Assembly (NCBI RefSeq): GCF_921294215.1
Contig: NZ_CAKLDM010000004.1
Coordinates: forward strand, 1-64,000
DNA length: 64,000 nucleotides
From: Vibrio marisflavi CECT 7928
GTDB taxonomy: Bacteria; Pseudomonadota; Gammaproteobacteria; Enterobacterales; Vibrionaceae
Reading direction: 5' to 3'
Under the pieces are notes generated by a model. It did no database searches and was not told the DNA's origin. It saw nothing but the letters and a program-made list of their open reading frames with translations. Numbering within the stretch: the stretch's first letter is position 1; every line of letters starts with the position of its first letter. Positions 47,655 through 56,206 of the stretch are shown here, one piece after another. The position numbers were made by a program, and so were the translations under genes.

Positions 47655-50600
47655 TGTTTTCTTACCATAAGAGAATTAACGTAGTAGAGCGAATTGATCA
47701 CCTGGCAAAGAATTACGGATGCTCTAACGCTCAATTGCGTGAGTTGAGTGAAGATGGATTGATATTGGAATCTGTCACACTAGAAGATCTGGAAAATACG
47801 TATCTGTTCGGTTGGTCGCCAATGCCGCATATGATGCTTGAAGCGATTAAAGCGAAAGCGTCCCGACTCAACTCACGTATTACCGCTTTTTCACGAGCAC
47901 TCAATCAAAACCTAAAACCAGCCGGCCTAAGTGTTGCCGGCATTGATATTGGCAAGCCTAAGAAGTCTGGTGCTGTTGCTATTCAGATTGCCAAAATGAA
48001 TCTAAGCGATGGCCAGAGCATTTCCATTGTCTTTCATGCGCCAGATAGCGACCCACAAAAGATCAATCCTGACGATACTCTTATTGCATTTCGTTTCTTG
48101 CTCAATAGTCGAGATGTCACTCACGTTGTGGCCACCAGCGGCGGTAAGGATATCTCTTTAAAACAAGCGTCACTTGCGCTGTCTAACCTGGCAGAGAAAA
48201 ACAGTGCTAAGTTCCAAGCGGCCCAAAGCGACAAGCAAGCCAAAACTAAAGAGCTCGAAGATACGCAAGCTCAAATTGAAAAGCTTCAAACCGAAACCGC
48301 GTCCTTTACTCAAGAAATTGACCAGGTAGAAAGTCAGCTGGAGTCAGATAAGAAGAAAATCAGCCTTCTTGAAACTCAGGTCCAAAACCAAAACGACATT
48401 CAAGAAGAGCTGCGTAAGAAGCTTTCAGCTAAGCAAAACACTGTTAAGCCTGGTGGCGACAAGGCCTCGACCGATATCTTTAAGTCTCCAAAGTTGCTCA
48501 AAGCTATCAAAGCTGTTCGAGCCGATAAGAACGTTGGAATTTTTAGATCTTTAAGCACTATCCATGGAATAGATACGGGTGAAATCGCCTTTGGTTATGA
48601 CCGCAGTGCATTTGTAAACAGTATTACTGGCAAAGTGAAGACACTTGCTAAAAATGGTTATCAAGACCAGGTGGATAATGTTCTCACCATGCTTAATGAG
48701 TACAACAAGGTCGCTGATAAGCCGGCTATCACTCTCAGAAATGGCATATGGAAGCTTGGGACGCCTAAAGATTTGAGTGACAGCGACAATGGCCAAGATA
48801 AGCCATCAAATGACACTGCAGACAGTGACAAGCTTCATTGGTACGGCCTTCAATCTAGGCCATACGGTATGGGTACCACTCCGAGCGACGCTGTAGTTGC
48901 AAAAGTTATCGACAACGAAGAAGCAACAAAGCTCTTCCCAGATGCAGGGAATAAAGTTCGCTGGGGCGCTGTTGCCTACGACAAGCCGCTCACTGATAAG
49001 CAAGTGTACGACTTTGAATTAAAGCCTCTGTCTGATGGCAGTGAGATTGAGGGTGACGACGAACAAGCCAACGACATTATCAAAGAAGCGCTCATGCAAT
49101 GGCTTGATGACAAAGAGCAAAAAGATCTGACTCAAGATACGCTAAATACTCTCAAAATGGGCCAATTCAAGCACATTTTTAGCAAGCAATTGCGTGAACA
49201 GCCAGAAGCTAAGGCCCGTAAAACCGATCCCGATGAATATCTGCAGTGGAAAGCCTCTGTTGACCTGGTTAACTCTGAAATGATTCAAGCGGCAGCAGAA
49301 GAGCTTGATATTATCGCTAAGCCGGCGACAAAACCAGGACCAGGGACCGAAAAGGAAGAGCCAGCAGTAGAGAGCTATAACTCCGACGAAGAAGTGAAAA
49401 CCGACGTTAAAAACTTTGCTTCCAAAGTACGAGATATTGTTAATGACCGCCGCGAAAAAGGCGATAGCAGCGTTAAGCTAGTTTTCTCGGAACAAGAAGA
49501 CTTGCAACGTATTGCCAAAAAGCTGAATGACACGAAAGGCACCAGCGGTGAAGCGAATATTCCTAAGTTCGATGAATGGCTTAAAGTTCTTTCTAGTACC
49601 TTCCACGATAGTACAAATGTGTTCTTCTCCAATCTTATTGATGCGGGGCTATTGAGTGAAGAGGATGAACCTCAAACGAAGCTCGATCCCGTTAAAAGTG
49701 CCTGCAATGACATCGAGACTCAAATTGAACGAGTACTTGCTGGTGAAGCGCAACTAAAAGATGGCAAAGAGTGGATTCGCAGTTGGCTATATCGAGACAT
49801 GCAGCCATTACCGGTCCAATTAGCCTCGACTCTGCGTACTGCTAACGAAAGGCCAAAGAACAAGAAACGTTGGGCAGAAGATTTACGCTCCTGGATTCAA
49901 GAATCAAAGTCCTATGATATGAATGCTCCAGTGGTTCATGCTGGTGGGCAAGAATTCGATTTCAACCGAATGACATACGATGCTGTAGACCAGCATAATA
50001 TCTTTGGTGATACTTTTGCTGCAGTAGCCAAGAGTAACCCGCAAGCGCTTGTTCACTACATTAAAACGTATGATCTGTTCAACGATGAGCAGAAAGAAAA
50101 ACTCATTGAAGCGGTGCAGAATCAGTACATCAATAAACCCTCAAAGCCAGAAAGTGCCAAACCTGCAGAGATATCAACCCAAGAGTGGGATGATGAATCA
50201 AAAGAACAGTTAGAGCGATTAAAAGCGTTTACCAACTTCAAGTTGGAGGTGGGCAAACAAGACGTGACATTTCCAACAGGTAAAGTGAAGCCCTTTAATA
50301 TCAATGAGCCCGAAGATGCAATGTCGGTAGTCGATGATATCAATGACTACTTAAGCGATGACTTAAACAACAAGGCTAAGTCTGATCTCGCTTCACTTGC
50401 CAAGCAAGAATCTGAAACTGCTTATTATCAACCTGGTAGTGCAACTCCTGTCCATATCGTCACTTTCGACGTTGAGAGCTCGCATGATGCGACAAAAGTT
50501 GAGAATCAATACGGAAGCAGTCGAGTTGACGCCAGAGTTTCCAACTTAGGTCAGAATGCCACTATTTATCCAGTGATGCGCAACTCTAAATACCAATTCG

Positions 50601-50926
50601 TTGCTTACTCAGAAAGCAAAGAGTTGGGCTTGTTCGATACCTTCCAAGAGCTGCAGATGCTATTTATTCATCATTTCAACCTATCTACTGAGCCGGTTGT
50701 CGTTGAGGCGCCAGAAAGCGAACAGGAAAATGAGTACATCGATGCTCTTAAGTCTATTCGTGATGAGAAAGGCGATTTAACCATAGACCAAATCAACAAA
50801 AACCAAGATACGCTCGAAAAGGCATACGCCTACTTCGAAGAGAAAGGCACTTTTGCTGAAAACGAAGGTTTGATGGAAGCTGCATTTGCCGCTCACGTTC
50901 AACATCAATCTGCGCTGCAGGTATAA
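47654..50926 (+). CDS. DarA-like late protein, large form (1090 aa)
   Basis: Residues about 95-205 form a DarA-N-like domain (VAIQIAKMNLSDGQSISIVF; DTLIAFRFLLNSRDVTHVVA; LALSNLAEKNSAKFQAAQSD), followed by a coiled coil (KLQTETASFTQEIDQVESQL) and a long, mostly helical and acidic body with no enzyme motif I can name. The first 60 residues look like a separate small helical domain. Size and operon place suggest a capsid-internal protein that is injected with the DNA. The domain is shared with the preceding gene, so a tandem duplication is likely. Confidence 0.6.
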   Translation: MFSYHKRINVVERIDHLAKNYGCSNAQLRELSEDGLILESVTLEDLENTYLFGWSPMPHMMLEAIKAKASRLNSRITAFSRALNQNLKPAGLSVAGIDIGKPKKSGAVAIQIAKMNLSDGQSISIVFHAPDSDPQKINPDDTLIAFRFLLNSRDVTHVVATSGGKDISLKQASLALSNLAEKNSAKFQAAQSDKQAKTKELEDTQAQIEKLQTETASFTQEIDQVESQLESDKKKISLLETQVQNQNDIQEELRKKLSAKQNTVKPGGDKASTDIFKSPKLLKAIKAVRADKNVGIFRSLSTIHGIDTGEIAFGYDRSAFVNSITGKVKTLAKNGYQDQVDNVLTMLNEYNKVADKPAITLRNGIWKLGTPKDLSDSDNGQDKPSNDTADSDKLHWYGLQSRPYGMGTTPSDAVVAKVIDNEEATKLFPDAGNKVRWGAVAYDKPLTDKQVYDFELKPLSDGSEIEGDDEQANDIIKEALMQWLDDKEQKDLTQDTLNTLKMGQFKHIFSKQLREQPEAKARKTDPDEYLQWKASVDLVNSEMIQAAAEELDIIAKPATKPGPGTEKEEPAVESYNSDEEVKTDVKNFASKVRDIVNDRREKGDSSVKLVFSEQEDLQRIAKKLNDTKGTSGEANIPKFDEWLKVLSSTFHDSTNVFFSNLIDAGLLSEEDEPQTKLDPVKSACNDIETQIERVLAGEAQLKDGKEWIRSWLYRDMQPLPVQLASTLRTANERPKNKKRWAEDLRSWIQESKSYDMNAPVVHAGGQEFDFNRMTYDAVDQHNIFGDTFAAVAKSNPQALVHYIKTYDLFNDEQKEKLIEAVQNQYINKPSKPESAKPAEISTQEWDDESKEQLERLKAFTNFKLEVGKQDVTFPTGKVKPFNINEPEDAMSVVDDINDYLSDDLNNKAKSDLASLAKQESETAYYQPGSATPVHIVTFDVESSHDATKVENQYGSSRVDARVSNLGQNATIYPVMRNSKYQFVAYSESKELGLFDTFQELQMLFIHHFNLSTEPVVVEAPESEQENEYIDALKSIRDEKGDLTIDQINKNQDTLEKAYAYFEEKGTFAENEGLMEAAFAAHVQHQSALQV

Positions 50927-50929
50927 AGT

Positions 50930-52120
50930 ATGGGAATGCAGCTGAAAGAGCGTATGTCTCTATCTAATCAAGCTGTAAAACTAGGGCTAAAGCTGGGCGA
51001 TAAAAGCCTGGCTTTCAGCCAAAGACTGCAGCTAGGGCGAGAACGTACAGAAATTCTCGCCAAATTAAGCGCTGGTGCAAGTTCAGCTGTTGATTCGAGT
51101 GAAACCGTAGACACTGGCAATGCATTCCTGGCTACAGTTGGTTACAAGAAAGATGAAGGCGCGAGAAGTCGACTCAGTGATGCGATCAGGAAAGACAGTC
51201 GTATCAATGAAGTGATTGATGCTCAAAGTTGGTCCAAACCTGAGAAAAAGCGCGTGTTAGAAATGGCCGCGACGGCTACACGTTCTTATGACGTCTACAA
51301 ACGAAGTAAGGCTGACTTACGTTCTGCAGCGAGAGCCAAAATTAACCCATTCTATATCTATGAAGGGGTGAATAATCTACACAAGGAAGTCTATCAACAG
51401 GTTGGCTCTGAGGCGATGCATGTCGTTGATTCGCTATTAAGTACGTCGCCTATGGCTGATAGTGCTAAACGTAAAGCTCTTGAATCCGACTTTGACGCCA
51501 AAGCTAAGAATCGTATTTCTAGGCAGCGAAAAGGAAGCTATACCGGCTCTGCAGGTCGACAGAATCTACTCAATGACACTGCAGGCTTTTATCAGCTGGT
51601 GGCTTTTGATAGCAAACCTATCAATTTCACTGTGCGTAATGCTCGCCAGGACTACCGATTCTCAGACAGAACAATCAGCGTAGGGGAAGGATTCACCAAA
51701 AAAGTGCTATGGCATGAGCTCGCGCATTCACTTGAAGATGATCACCCAGAAGTGCTTGAAATGGCCATTTCATTCTTGAAAAAGCGATTGACTGATTCAA
51801 ACGGTGTAAGGCCTCTTCCTGATATCTATCAAGATTTATGGAATAGGAAACAAAGCGGTTCTTACAGCTCTAGAGAGCTAACCATAGATGATGGCGGTTT
51901 TTCTCCATACGTAACCAAGTTCTATAACACCAAAAATCCATACAAACTTGATGGCGCGTCGGCCACAGAAGTCATCAGTATGGGTGTCGAGGCACTAACT
52001 GATAGTGAGTCACTTGGGAAAATGATTGTGAATGATCATGAGCATTTTGAATTTATCGTTGGTGTGGTCCAGCACTTACAGCAGAAATATAAGGATAAGA
52101 ACGATGATGATAAAAATTAA
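50930..52120 (+). CDS. Late cargo protein with zinc-metalloprotease motif
   Basis: The protein has 396 residues. Residues 1-48 (MGMQLKERMSLSNQAVKLGL onward) share a pattern with the N-termini encoded at 52339 and 53392. The C-terminal half has HELAH at 262-266 in KKVLWHELAHSLEDDHPE, the HExxH zinc-protease motif with a conserved hydrophobic run before it, and a downstream Glu in SATEVISMGVEAL (about 345) that could be the third ligand. No signal peptide or membrane segment. I infer a protease packed in the head and delivered to the host, or one acting in virion maturation. The start ATG lies four bases after the previous stop. Confidence 0.7.
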   Translation: MGMQLKERMSLSNQAVKLGLKLGDKSLAFSQRLQLGRERTEILAKLSAGASSAVDSSETVDTGNAFLATVGYKKDEGARSRLSDAIRKDSRINEVIDAQSWSKPEKKRVLEMAATATRSYDVYKRSKADLRSAARAKINPFYIYEGVNNLHKEVYQQVGSEAMHVVDSLLSTSPMADSAKRKALESDFDAKAKNRISRQRKGSYTGSAGRQNLLNDTAGFYQLVAFDSKPINFTVRNARQDYRFSDRTISVGEGFTKKVLWHELAHSLEDDHPEVLEMAISFLKKRLTDSNGVRPLPDIYQDLWNRKQSGSYSSRELTIDDGGFSPYVTKFYNTKNPYKLDGASATEVISMGVEALTDSESLGKMIVNDHEHFEFIVGVVQHLQQKYKDKNDDDKN

Positions 52121-52349
52121 ACTCACAAACCAAGCAAAACAAAGTGCGACCGTGTTTTTTGATGATTGTCTTAATCATGATGAGCCGGTTACGCCGGTAT
52201 TTAGCGATCCTGCTTTCAATTTCCCTTGGGACTCCATCCCAAATGAATATGGTCATATGGGCGATGGAAAAACCGTCTCACCGAATGATTTCTTCTTCAA
52301 AGCGGCGATGTTCGGCTTTATTGCGGAGTTAATCGACGATGAACTTTAA
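52104..52349 (+). CDS. Small hypothetical protein (81 aa)
   Basis: ATG 52104 follows AAGGATAAGAACG and overlaps the end of the metalloprotease-like gene. The product (MMIKIKLTNQAKQSATVFFD ... FFFKAAMFGFIAELIDDEL) is acidic and ends inside the next gene's start. Because it is coupled to the protease-like gene, an inhibitor or chaperone is possible; there is no sequence evidence for either. Confidence 0.55.
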   Translation: MMIKIKLTNQAKQSATVFFDDCLNHDEPVTPVFSDPAFNFPWDSIPNEYGHMGDGKTVSPNDFFFKAAMFGFIAELIDDEL

Positions 52350-53217
52350 AGAAAAAATGGAACTCAGTAAGCAAGTTGCTGAGCTGGGTAGCGATTTATC
52401 CAACACATCGATATCGATGTCAGATAGGTTGCGTAAATCTCGCCAACGTCAGGAATTGCTTATAAAGCTTAAGGCCAGCACTCAAAAGACAGAGCCAAGC
52501 GAGCCAGAAAGCTACAAAATCACGGCTAAGAATATCCAAAAGCTACGAGAAGGCACGATTAAAGCTGGCGATCGCTTTGTTGGCTCTAGTGGTCAGAAGT
52601 GGCATAAGGCCTCTAGCGCTAAGCAGGCCGCATCCAAAAATGGCATTACTAGTCGGGTTCGTGTGGAAGGTAAAAAGGATCTCGGATTTAGCCTGGTCGT
52701 TGCTCCAGTGCTGCCAAAGGGTACCGTTCTCAGTGTCAATGAGGGGACAAACTACGATAAGGACATGGACGCGAATATCTACTTCTTTGCCCTGGAAGCT
52801 CCAAAGGGTGTTAACCCTAATGATTTACTCGAGATAGCAAAGTGCTACGACGAGCGCGCCAGGTTAGACAATGAGTATGGTGTCGTTCTGCATCCTAGTG
52901 ATATGGAACAGATGGCCAGTGAATACGACGTTAAGCTGGATATCAGGAATCTACACCAGGAAGCTAAAGATTCCTTTGGTACCACTGGGCTAGATGTATT
53001 CAAAGGTAAGGAGCCTCCAATTGATGAGGACCAACCACCAGTTGAGTTAACCGCAGATATTATCGCTCGATATCGCGCTGGTGAATTCAATAGCGTCTCT
53101 GCTAGTCAGTTTAAAGATGTCTTGTTTGACGTGAGCAATGCAGGCATGGACCTCGAAGAGATCAAAGATGGCGTTGTCGATTGGTTTGAGCACAACCCTA
53201 AGCAATTGGCGGCGTAA
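52339..53217 (+). CDS. Late cargo protein of unknown function (292 aa)
   Basis: Residues 1-46 (MNFKEKMELSKQVAELGSDL, then SMSDRLRKSRQRQELLIKLK) carry the N-terminal segment shared with the proteins at 50930 and 53392. The middle (AGDRFVGSSGQKWHKASSAK; LGFSLVVAPVLPKGTVLSVN) is beta-rich, with an acidic C-terminus. No catalytic motif is recognised. It is presumably delivered or packaged in the same way as its neighbours. Confidence 0.65.
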   Translation: MNFKEKMELSKQVAELGSDLSNTSISMSDRLRKSRQRQELLIKLKASTQKTEPSEPESYKITAKNIQKLREGTIKAGDRFVGSSGQKWHKASSAKQAASKNGITSRVRVEGKKDLGFSLVVAPVLPKGTVLSVNEGTNYDKDMDANIYFFALEAPKGVNPNDLLEIAKCYDERARLDNEYGVVLHPSDMEQMASEYDVKLDIRNLHQEAKDSFGTTGLDVFKGKEPPIDEDQPPVELTADIIARYRAGEFNSVSASQFKDVLFDVSNAGMDLEEIKDGVVDWFEHNPKQLAA

Positions 53218-53343
53218 ATGGATACATGGAAAAAACAACTCGCTGAATTCTATTTCAGAAAAGCCATTGATGATCAGCTGAGTCCCAGCGAACGCGGGAA
53301 CTACCTAAAAGCCCTGTCATCACTTATCAATTCATCACTCTAA
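53218..53343 (+). CDS. Very small protein (41 aa) ending the cargo sub-operon
   Basis: It starts directly after the preceding TAA (TAAATG), reads MDTWKKQLAEFYFRKAIDDQ and ends SLINSSL. It is helical, with a hydrophilic N-terminus. A strong terminator begins at its stop codon, which supports it as the last gene of a transcript. Confidence 0.5.
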   Translation: MDTWKKQLAEFYFRKAIDDQLSPSERGNYLKALSSLINSSL

Positions 53344-53365
53344 GGTCGCGAAAGCGGCCTTTTTT
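53343..53365 (+). terminator. Rho-independent terminator inside the cargo region
   Basis: AGGTCGC pairs with GCGGCCT (one G-T pair) around loop GAAA, followed by six T. It separates the 46309-53343 transcript from the DdrB-like gene, which has no visible ATTCCTAA motif of its own, so some read-through or a hidden promoter is needed. Confidence 0.8.
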
Positions 53366-53391
53366 GTTAGTGCCAACGGATTCAACAAATA

Positions 53392-55557
53392 ATGAAATTT
53401 CAAGATAAAATCAAAATCAGTGCTCAACTCGCTGAGCTGCTAGAGCAACTAAAGAAAGGAAATCTAGGCCTAAAAGACAAACTGAGTAAAAGCCAAAAAC
53501 GTATTACTCTGCTTAAGGAACTCGGTCAAAAGGTACCCGATTTAGGTAGAACAAGCTACGTTGTGACAGCCAAAGGGGACGAAGTAAAAACCGGCTTCAA
53601 GCTAGTAGAAGCAAGCAAACTGATACCGTCAAACACTGACGATGGAAGAATTAACCCAGACTTTCCTCAAGAGCTGCAGCCTCGAGACAGAACACGAGTA
53701 TCGTCGTTAATGCAGATCTCCAAAATCTCACAAAACCTTAGACCAGCACAGCTTGCTGATAGTGGGCTGAGCTCGCATGGTGCGCCCATCATTGGGCCTG
53801 ATAACGTCGTAGAGTCGGGGAACGGTCGAAGCCTGGCCATCATCAAAGCGTATAAGACAGGTAAAGCCGAAGACTACAAAAACTACTTAATTGAAAATGC
53901 CGGCTTATATGGGTTCACGCCAGAAAAGGTCGCCCAAATGAATCAACCGGTACTAGTGAGAGAGCGCTTAACCGAAGTGGATAGGGCGAAATTTGCCAAA
54001 GACTCAAACCTGTCAGACTTACAGCAAATGAGCGCTGCAGAAACGGCGTTTAGTGATGCTGAGCGGATCGATAACAAGCTCATGGACCAATTCCAACCGA
54101 GTGAGGCTGGAAACCTTATGGCGCCTTCCAATAAGGGATTTGTGAACAGTTTTTTAACTGAAATTGGGGATAACTCAACCGCAGGCTTATTAACAGAGGA
54201 CGGAAGGCCCACTAAACAGCTTATCGAACGTATGCAAAATGCGGTCTTTGCCAAAGCGTACAAAAACGAGAAATTGGTTAAGCTGGTGGCAGAAGAGGCC
54301 GATCCAGAAATTCGAAACATACTGAATGCGCTAAACGGTGCGGCTAGTGCTTTTGTGGAAATGCAATACCTAGATGGCGAGGTTCACAAACAAACCTCCG
54401 ATCAAATAGCTGATGCTATATCCATAAAAGACAAAGATGCTATACCGACAATAGAAACGCCAGCTGGCCAATATGAAGATTTTAAAACCAAGCTTGACGA
54501 CATCAAGCACGATAAAACCATTCGTTCTAAACGGAATGCGGAGCAGAAGCTTGCTATAAGCATTGGGAAGGCTGCAATCGAAAGTGACAAGGGTCAGCAT
54601 GAATTTGCCCATATCCGAGGGATGGAAGGAGCAGCAATCTATAAGAACCCTGACCGAATGGACACTCCAATTGTACTTTCCAAGTCTAGCCTTAAGTCTC
54701 TAGCCGCTCATGCTATAAGTCCAGCAAAGCTAACGGCGATATCCAAGCTAAGCCAAGTTCTAACAACCATGAAGTTTTCAGATGAAAAGGTGCAGACAGA
54801 TCACAATCAAGATAAGCACACAGGTGTAAAGCACTGGGAAAATGCAAAGGTTAATATGGTCATCAACGGGCGACCAGTCGAGGTCGGTGTCCAACTTCGA
54901 TATATGGAAAATGGGCTTCAAACCAGTGATTCGCTTTCACCATATGGACTATGGGATAAGGACGAGGACATGATAGTTGAGGATACTGCCAGCGTACGGG
55001 GCGATTTACCGCTAGGCGGTGCCGAATCCCGGTTCCGGTCTAAACAGCACCTCAACATCAATACTAACAATGTACAACCAGATGCAATGGTAGTCAACTA
55101 CTTAGAGGTGACAGATATCACCATAAGCGAACCAAAACAGGAGCCTGAGAAACAAAAAAACCTAGCCGCCCAAGCCCTTGATTCATTGGTGCAAGCTACA
55201 GAGCTGGTACGCCAAGCGAAAGATAGCGGTCAAAACATCGATGAGCTGCTTGCTCAATCTGGGTTGTTTGGCGACAACGATCCAGAAGTGGAAGCACTAG
55301 CGCGATTCATTTCCTGTAACAACCGTAGTGCAAAAAGACTGACAACTGCTTTTAAATCTATGGCCAACGCAATCAATGATGAACTGCAGCACCAAGGGCA
55401 GGCAGTCGGTGACATGTTTGGTGGTGGAGACGCAACGCTCATCGATATCCTGGGGCGAGTAAGCCAAGAGTTAGAGAGTGAAGGGAATCAGGGATTCTTG
55501 TTTGAATCAGCCGGTTCGGTTGCTCTTAACAGGGTCCGTAGAATGTCAGCGCAGTAA
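53392..55557 (+). CDS. ddrB: DdrB-like protein with ParB-type domain
   Basis: The protein has 721 residues. Residues 1-47 (MKFQDKIKISAQLAELLEQL, then LGLKDKLSKSQKRITLLKEL) are the shared cargo-type N-terminus. Residues about 52-230 are a ParB/sulfiredoxin-fold domain as in P1 DdrB: INPDFPQELQPRDRTRVSSL (ELQPRDR at 94-100) and GAPIIGPDNVVESGNGRSLA (ESGNGR at 141-146). The rest is mostly helical with a small region near residue 470 (HNQDKHTGVKHWENAKVNMV). DdrB is part of the P1 dar system of head-packaged proteins that help injected DNA escape restriction. A CTPase or nuclease role of the ParB fold is possible. Confidence 0.82.
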   Translation: MKFQDKIKISAQLAELLEQLKKGNLGLKDKLSKSQKRITLLKELGQKVPDLGRTSYVVTAKGDEVKTGFKLVEASKLIPSNTDDGRINPDFPQELQPRDRTRVSSLMQISKISQNLRPAQLADSGLSSHGAPIIGPDNVVESGNGRSLAIIKAYKTGKAEDYKNYLIENAGLYGFTPEKVAQMNQPVLVRERLTEVDRAKFAKDSNLSDLQQMSAAETAFSDAERIDNKLMDQFQPSEAGNLMAPSNKGFVNSFLTEIGDNSTAGLLTEDGRPTKQLIERMQNAVFAKAYKNEKLVKLVAEEADPEIRNILNALNGAASAFVEMQYLDGEVHKQTSDQIADAISIKDKDAIPTIETPAGQYEDFKTKLDDIKHDKTIRSKRNAEQKLAISIGKAAIESDKGQHEFAHIRGMEGAAIYKNPDRMDTPIVLSKSSLKSLAAHAISPAKLTAISKLSQVLTTMKFSDEKVQTDHNQDKHTGVKHWENAKVNMVINGRPVEVGVQLRYMENGLQTSDSLSPYGLWDKDEDMIVEDTASVRGDLPLGGAESRFRSKQHLNINTNNVQPDAMVVNYLEVTDITISEPKQEPEKQKNLAAQALDSLVQATELVRQAKDSGQNIDELLAQSGLFGDNDPEVEALARFISCNNRSAKRLTTAFKSMANAINDELQHQGQAVGDMFGGGDATLIDILGRVSQELESEGNQGFLFESAGSVALNRVRRMSAQ

Positions 55558-55578
55558 ACACAGCGGAAGGAAGCTTTC

Positions 55579-55610
55579 AAGGTACAAATTATTTTTTTAA
55601 TTTGTACCTT
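55579..55610. terminator. Terminator between cargo and origin
   Basis: A perfect 13-bp stem AAGGTACAAATTA/TAATTTGTACCTT with a T-only loop. It follows the DdrB-like stop by 20 bases and protects the iteron array from transcription. Confidence 0.75.
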
Positions 55611-55622
55611 TACTTTTATTGT

Positions 55623-56196
55623 GGTGAAGAAAGTTTGCTTATTTGCCAATAGTGGTGAGAAAAGTTTGCAGATAAAGGGGAAACACTACAAATTTGTTTG
55701 CTTAAGCCAATAATGGTGAAGAAAGTTTGCTTTGGCCAATAGTGGTGAAGAAAGTTTGCTTATCAACGCAACATTCACTCAGTTTCGAGCCTGACAACGA
55801 GAATACTGGTGAGGAAAGTTTGCTTTAGTCATGAATAGTGGTGAAGAAAGTTTGCAGATTGAGCGTAAACATCACACATTTGTTTGCTTTCTGGCAATAG
55901 TGGTGAAGAAAGTTTGCTTATTTTCCAATAGTGGTGAGAAAAGTTTGCAGATTGAGCGCAAACGTTACATGTTTGTTTGCTTGCTGGCGATAGTGGTGAA
56001 GAAAGTTTGCTTTGACCACTAATAGAGGTGAGAAAAGTTTGCAGATTGAGCGCAAACGTCACACATTTGTTTGCTTACTGGCAATAGTGGTGAAAAAAGT
56101 TTGCTTTGGGTGGGTAATGCTACGGTTTTTTGTAGCTTACCCTCTAGTTTGGTGAGAAAAGTTTGCTTTTAGTGATTAGTGGTGAAGAAAGTTTGC
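55623..56196. repeat. 13 iterons downstream of rep (incA-like control locus)
   Basis: Copies of GGTGA(A/G)(A/G)AAAGTTTGC start at 55623, 55654, 55715, 55744, 55808, 55840, 55902, 55933, 55995, 56027, 56089, 56151 and 56181, all in one direction. Spacings are about 30 or 62 bases, multiples of roughly 31, so all copies face the same side of the helix. Between some pairs a longer repeat (CAGATTGAGCG and ACATTTGTTTGC) recurs. In P1 a similar array downstream of repA (incA) titrates and handcuffs RepA to control copy number. Confidence 0.9.
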
Positions 56197-56206
56197 TTTG
56201 GGTGGG

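Noticed and set aside
55623..56196. Regularly spaced repeats that could be taken for a CRISPR array
   Set aside because: Repeats are 16 bp, have partly conserved spacers, lie next to a Rep_3 gene and recur inverted on its other side, with no cas genes; they are iterons.
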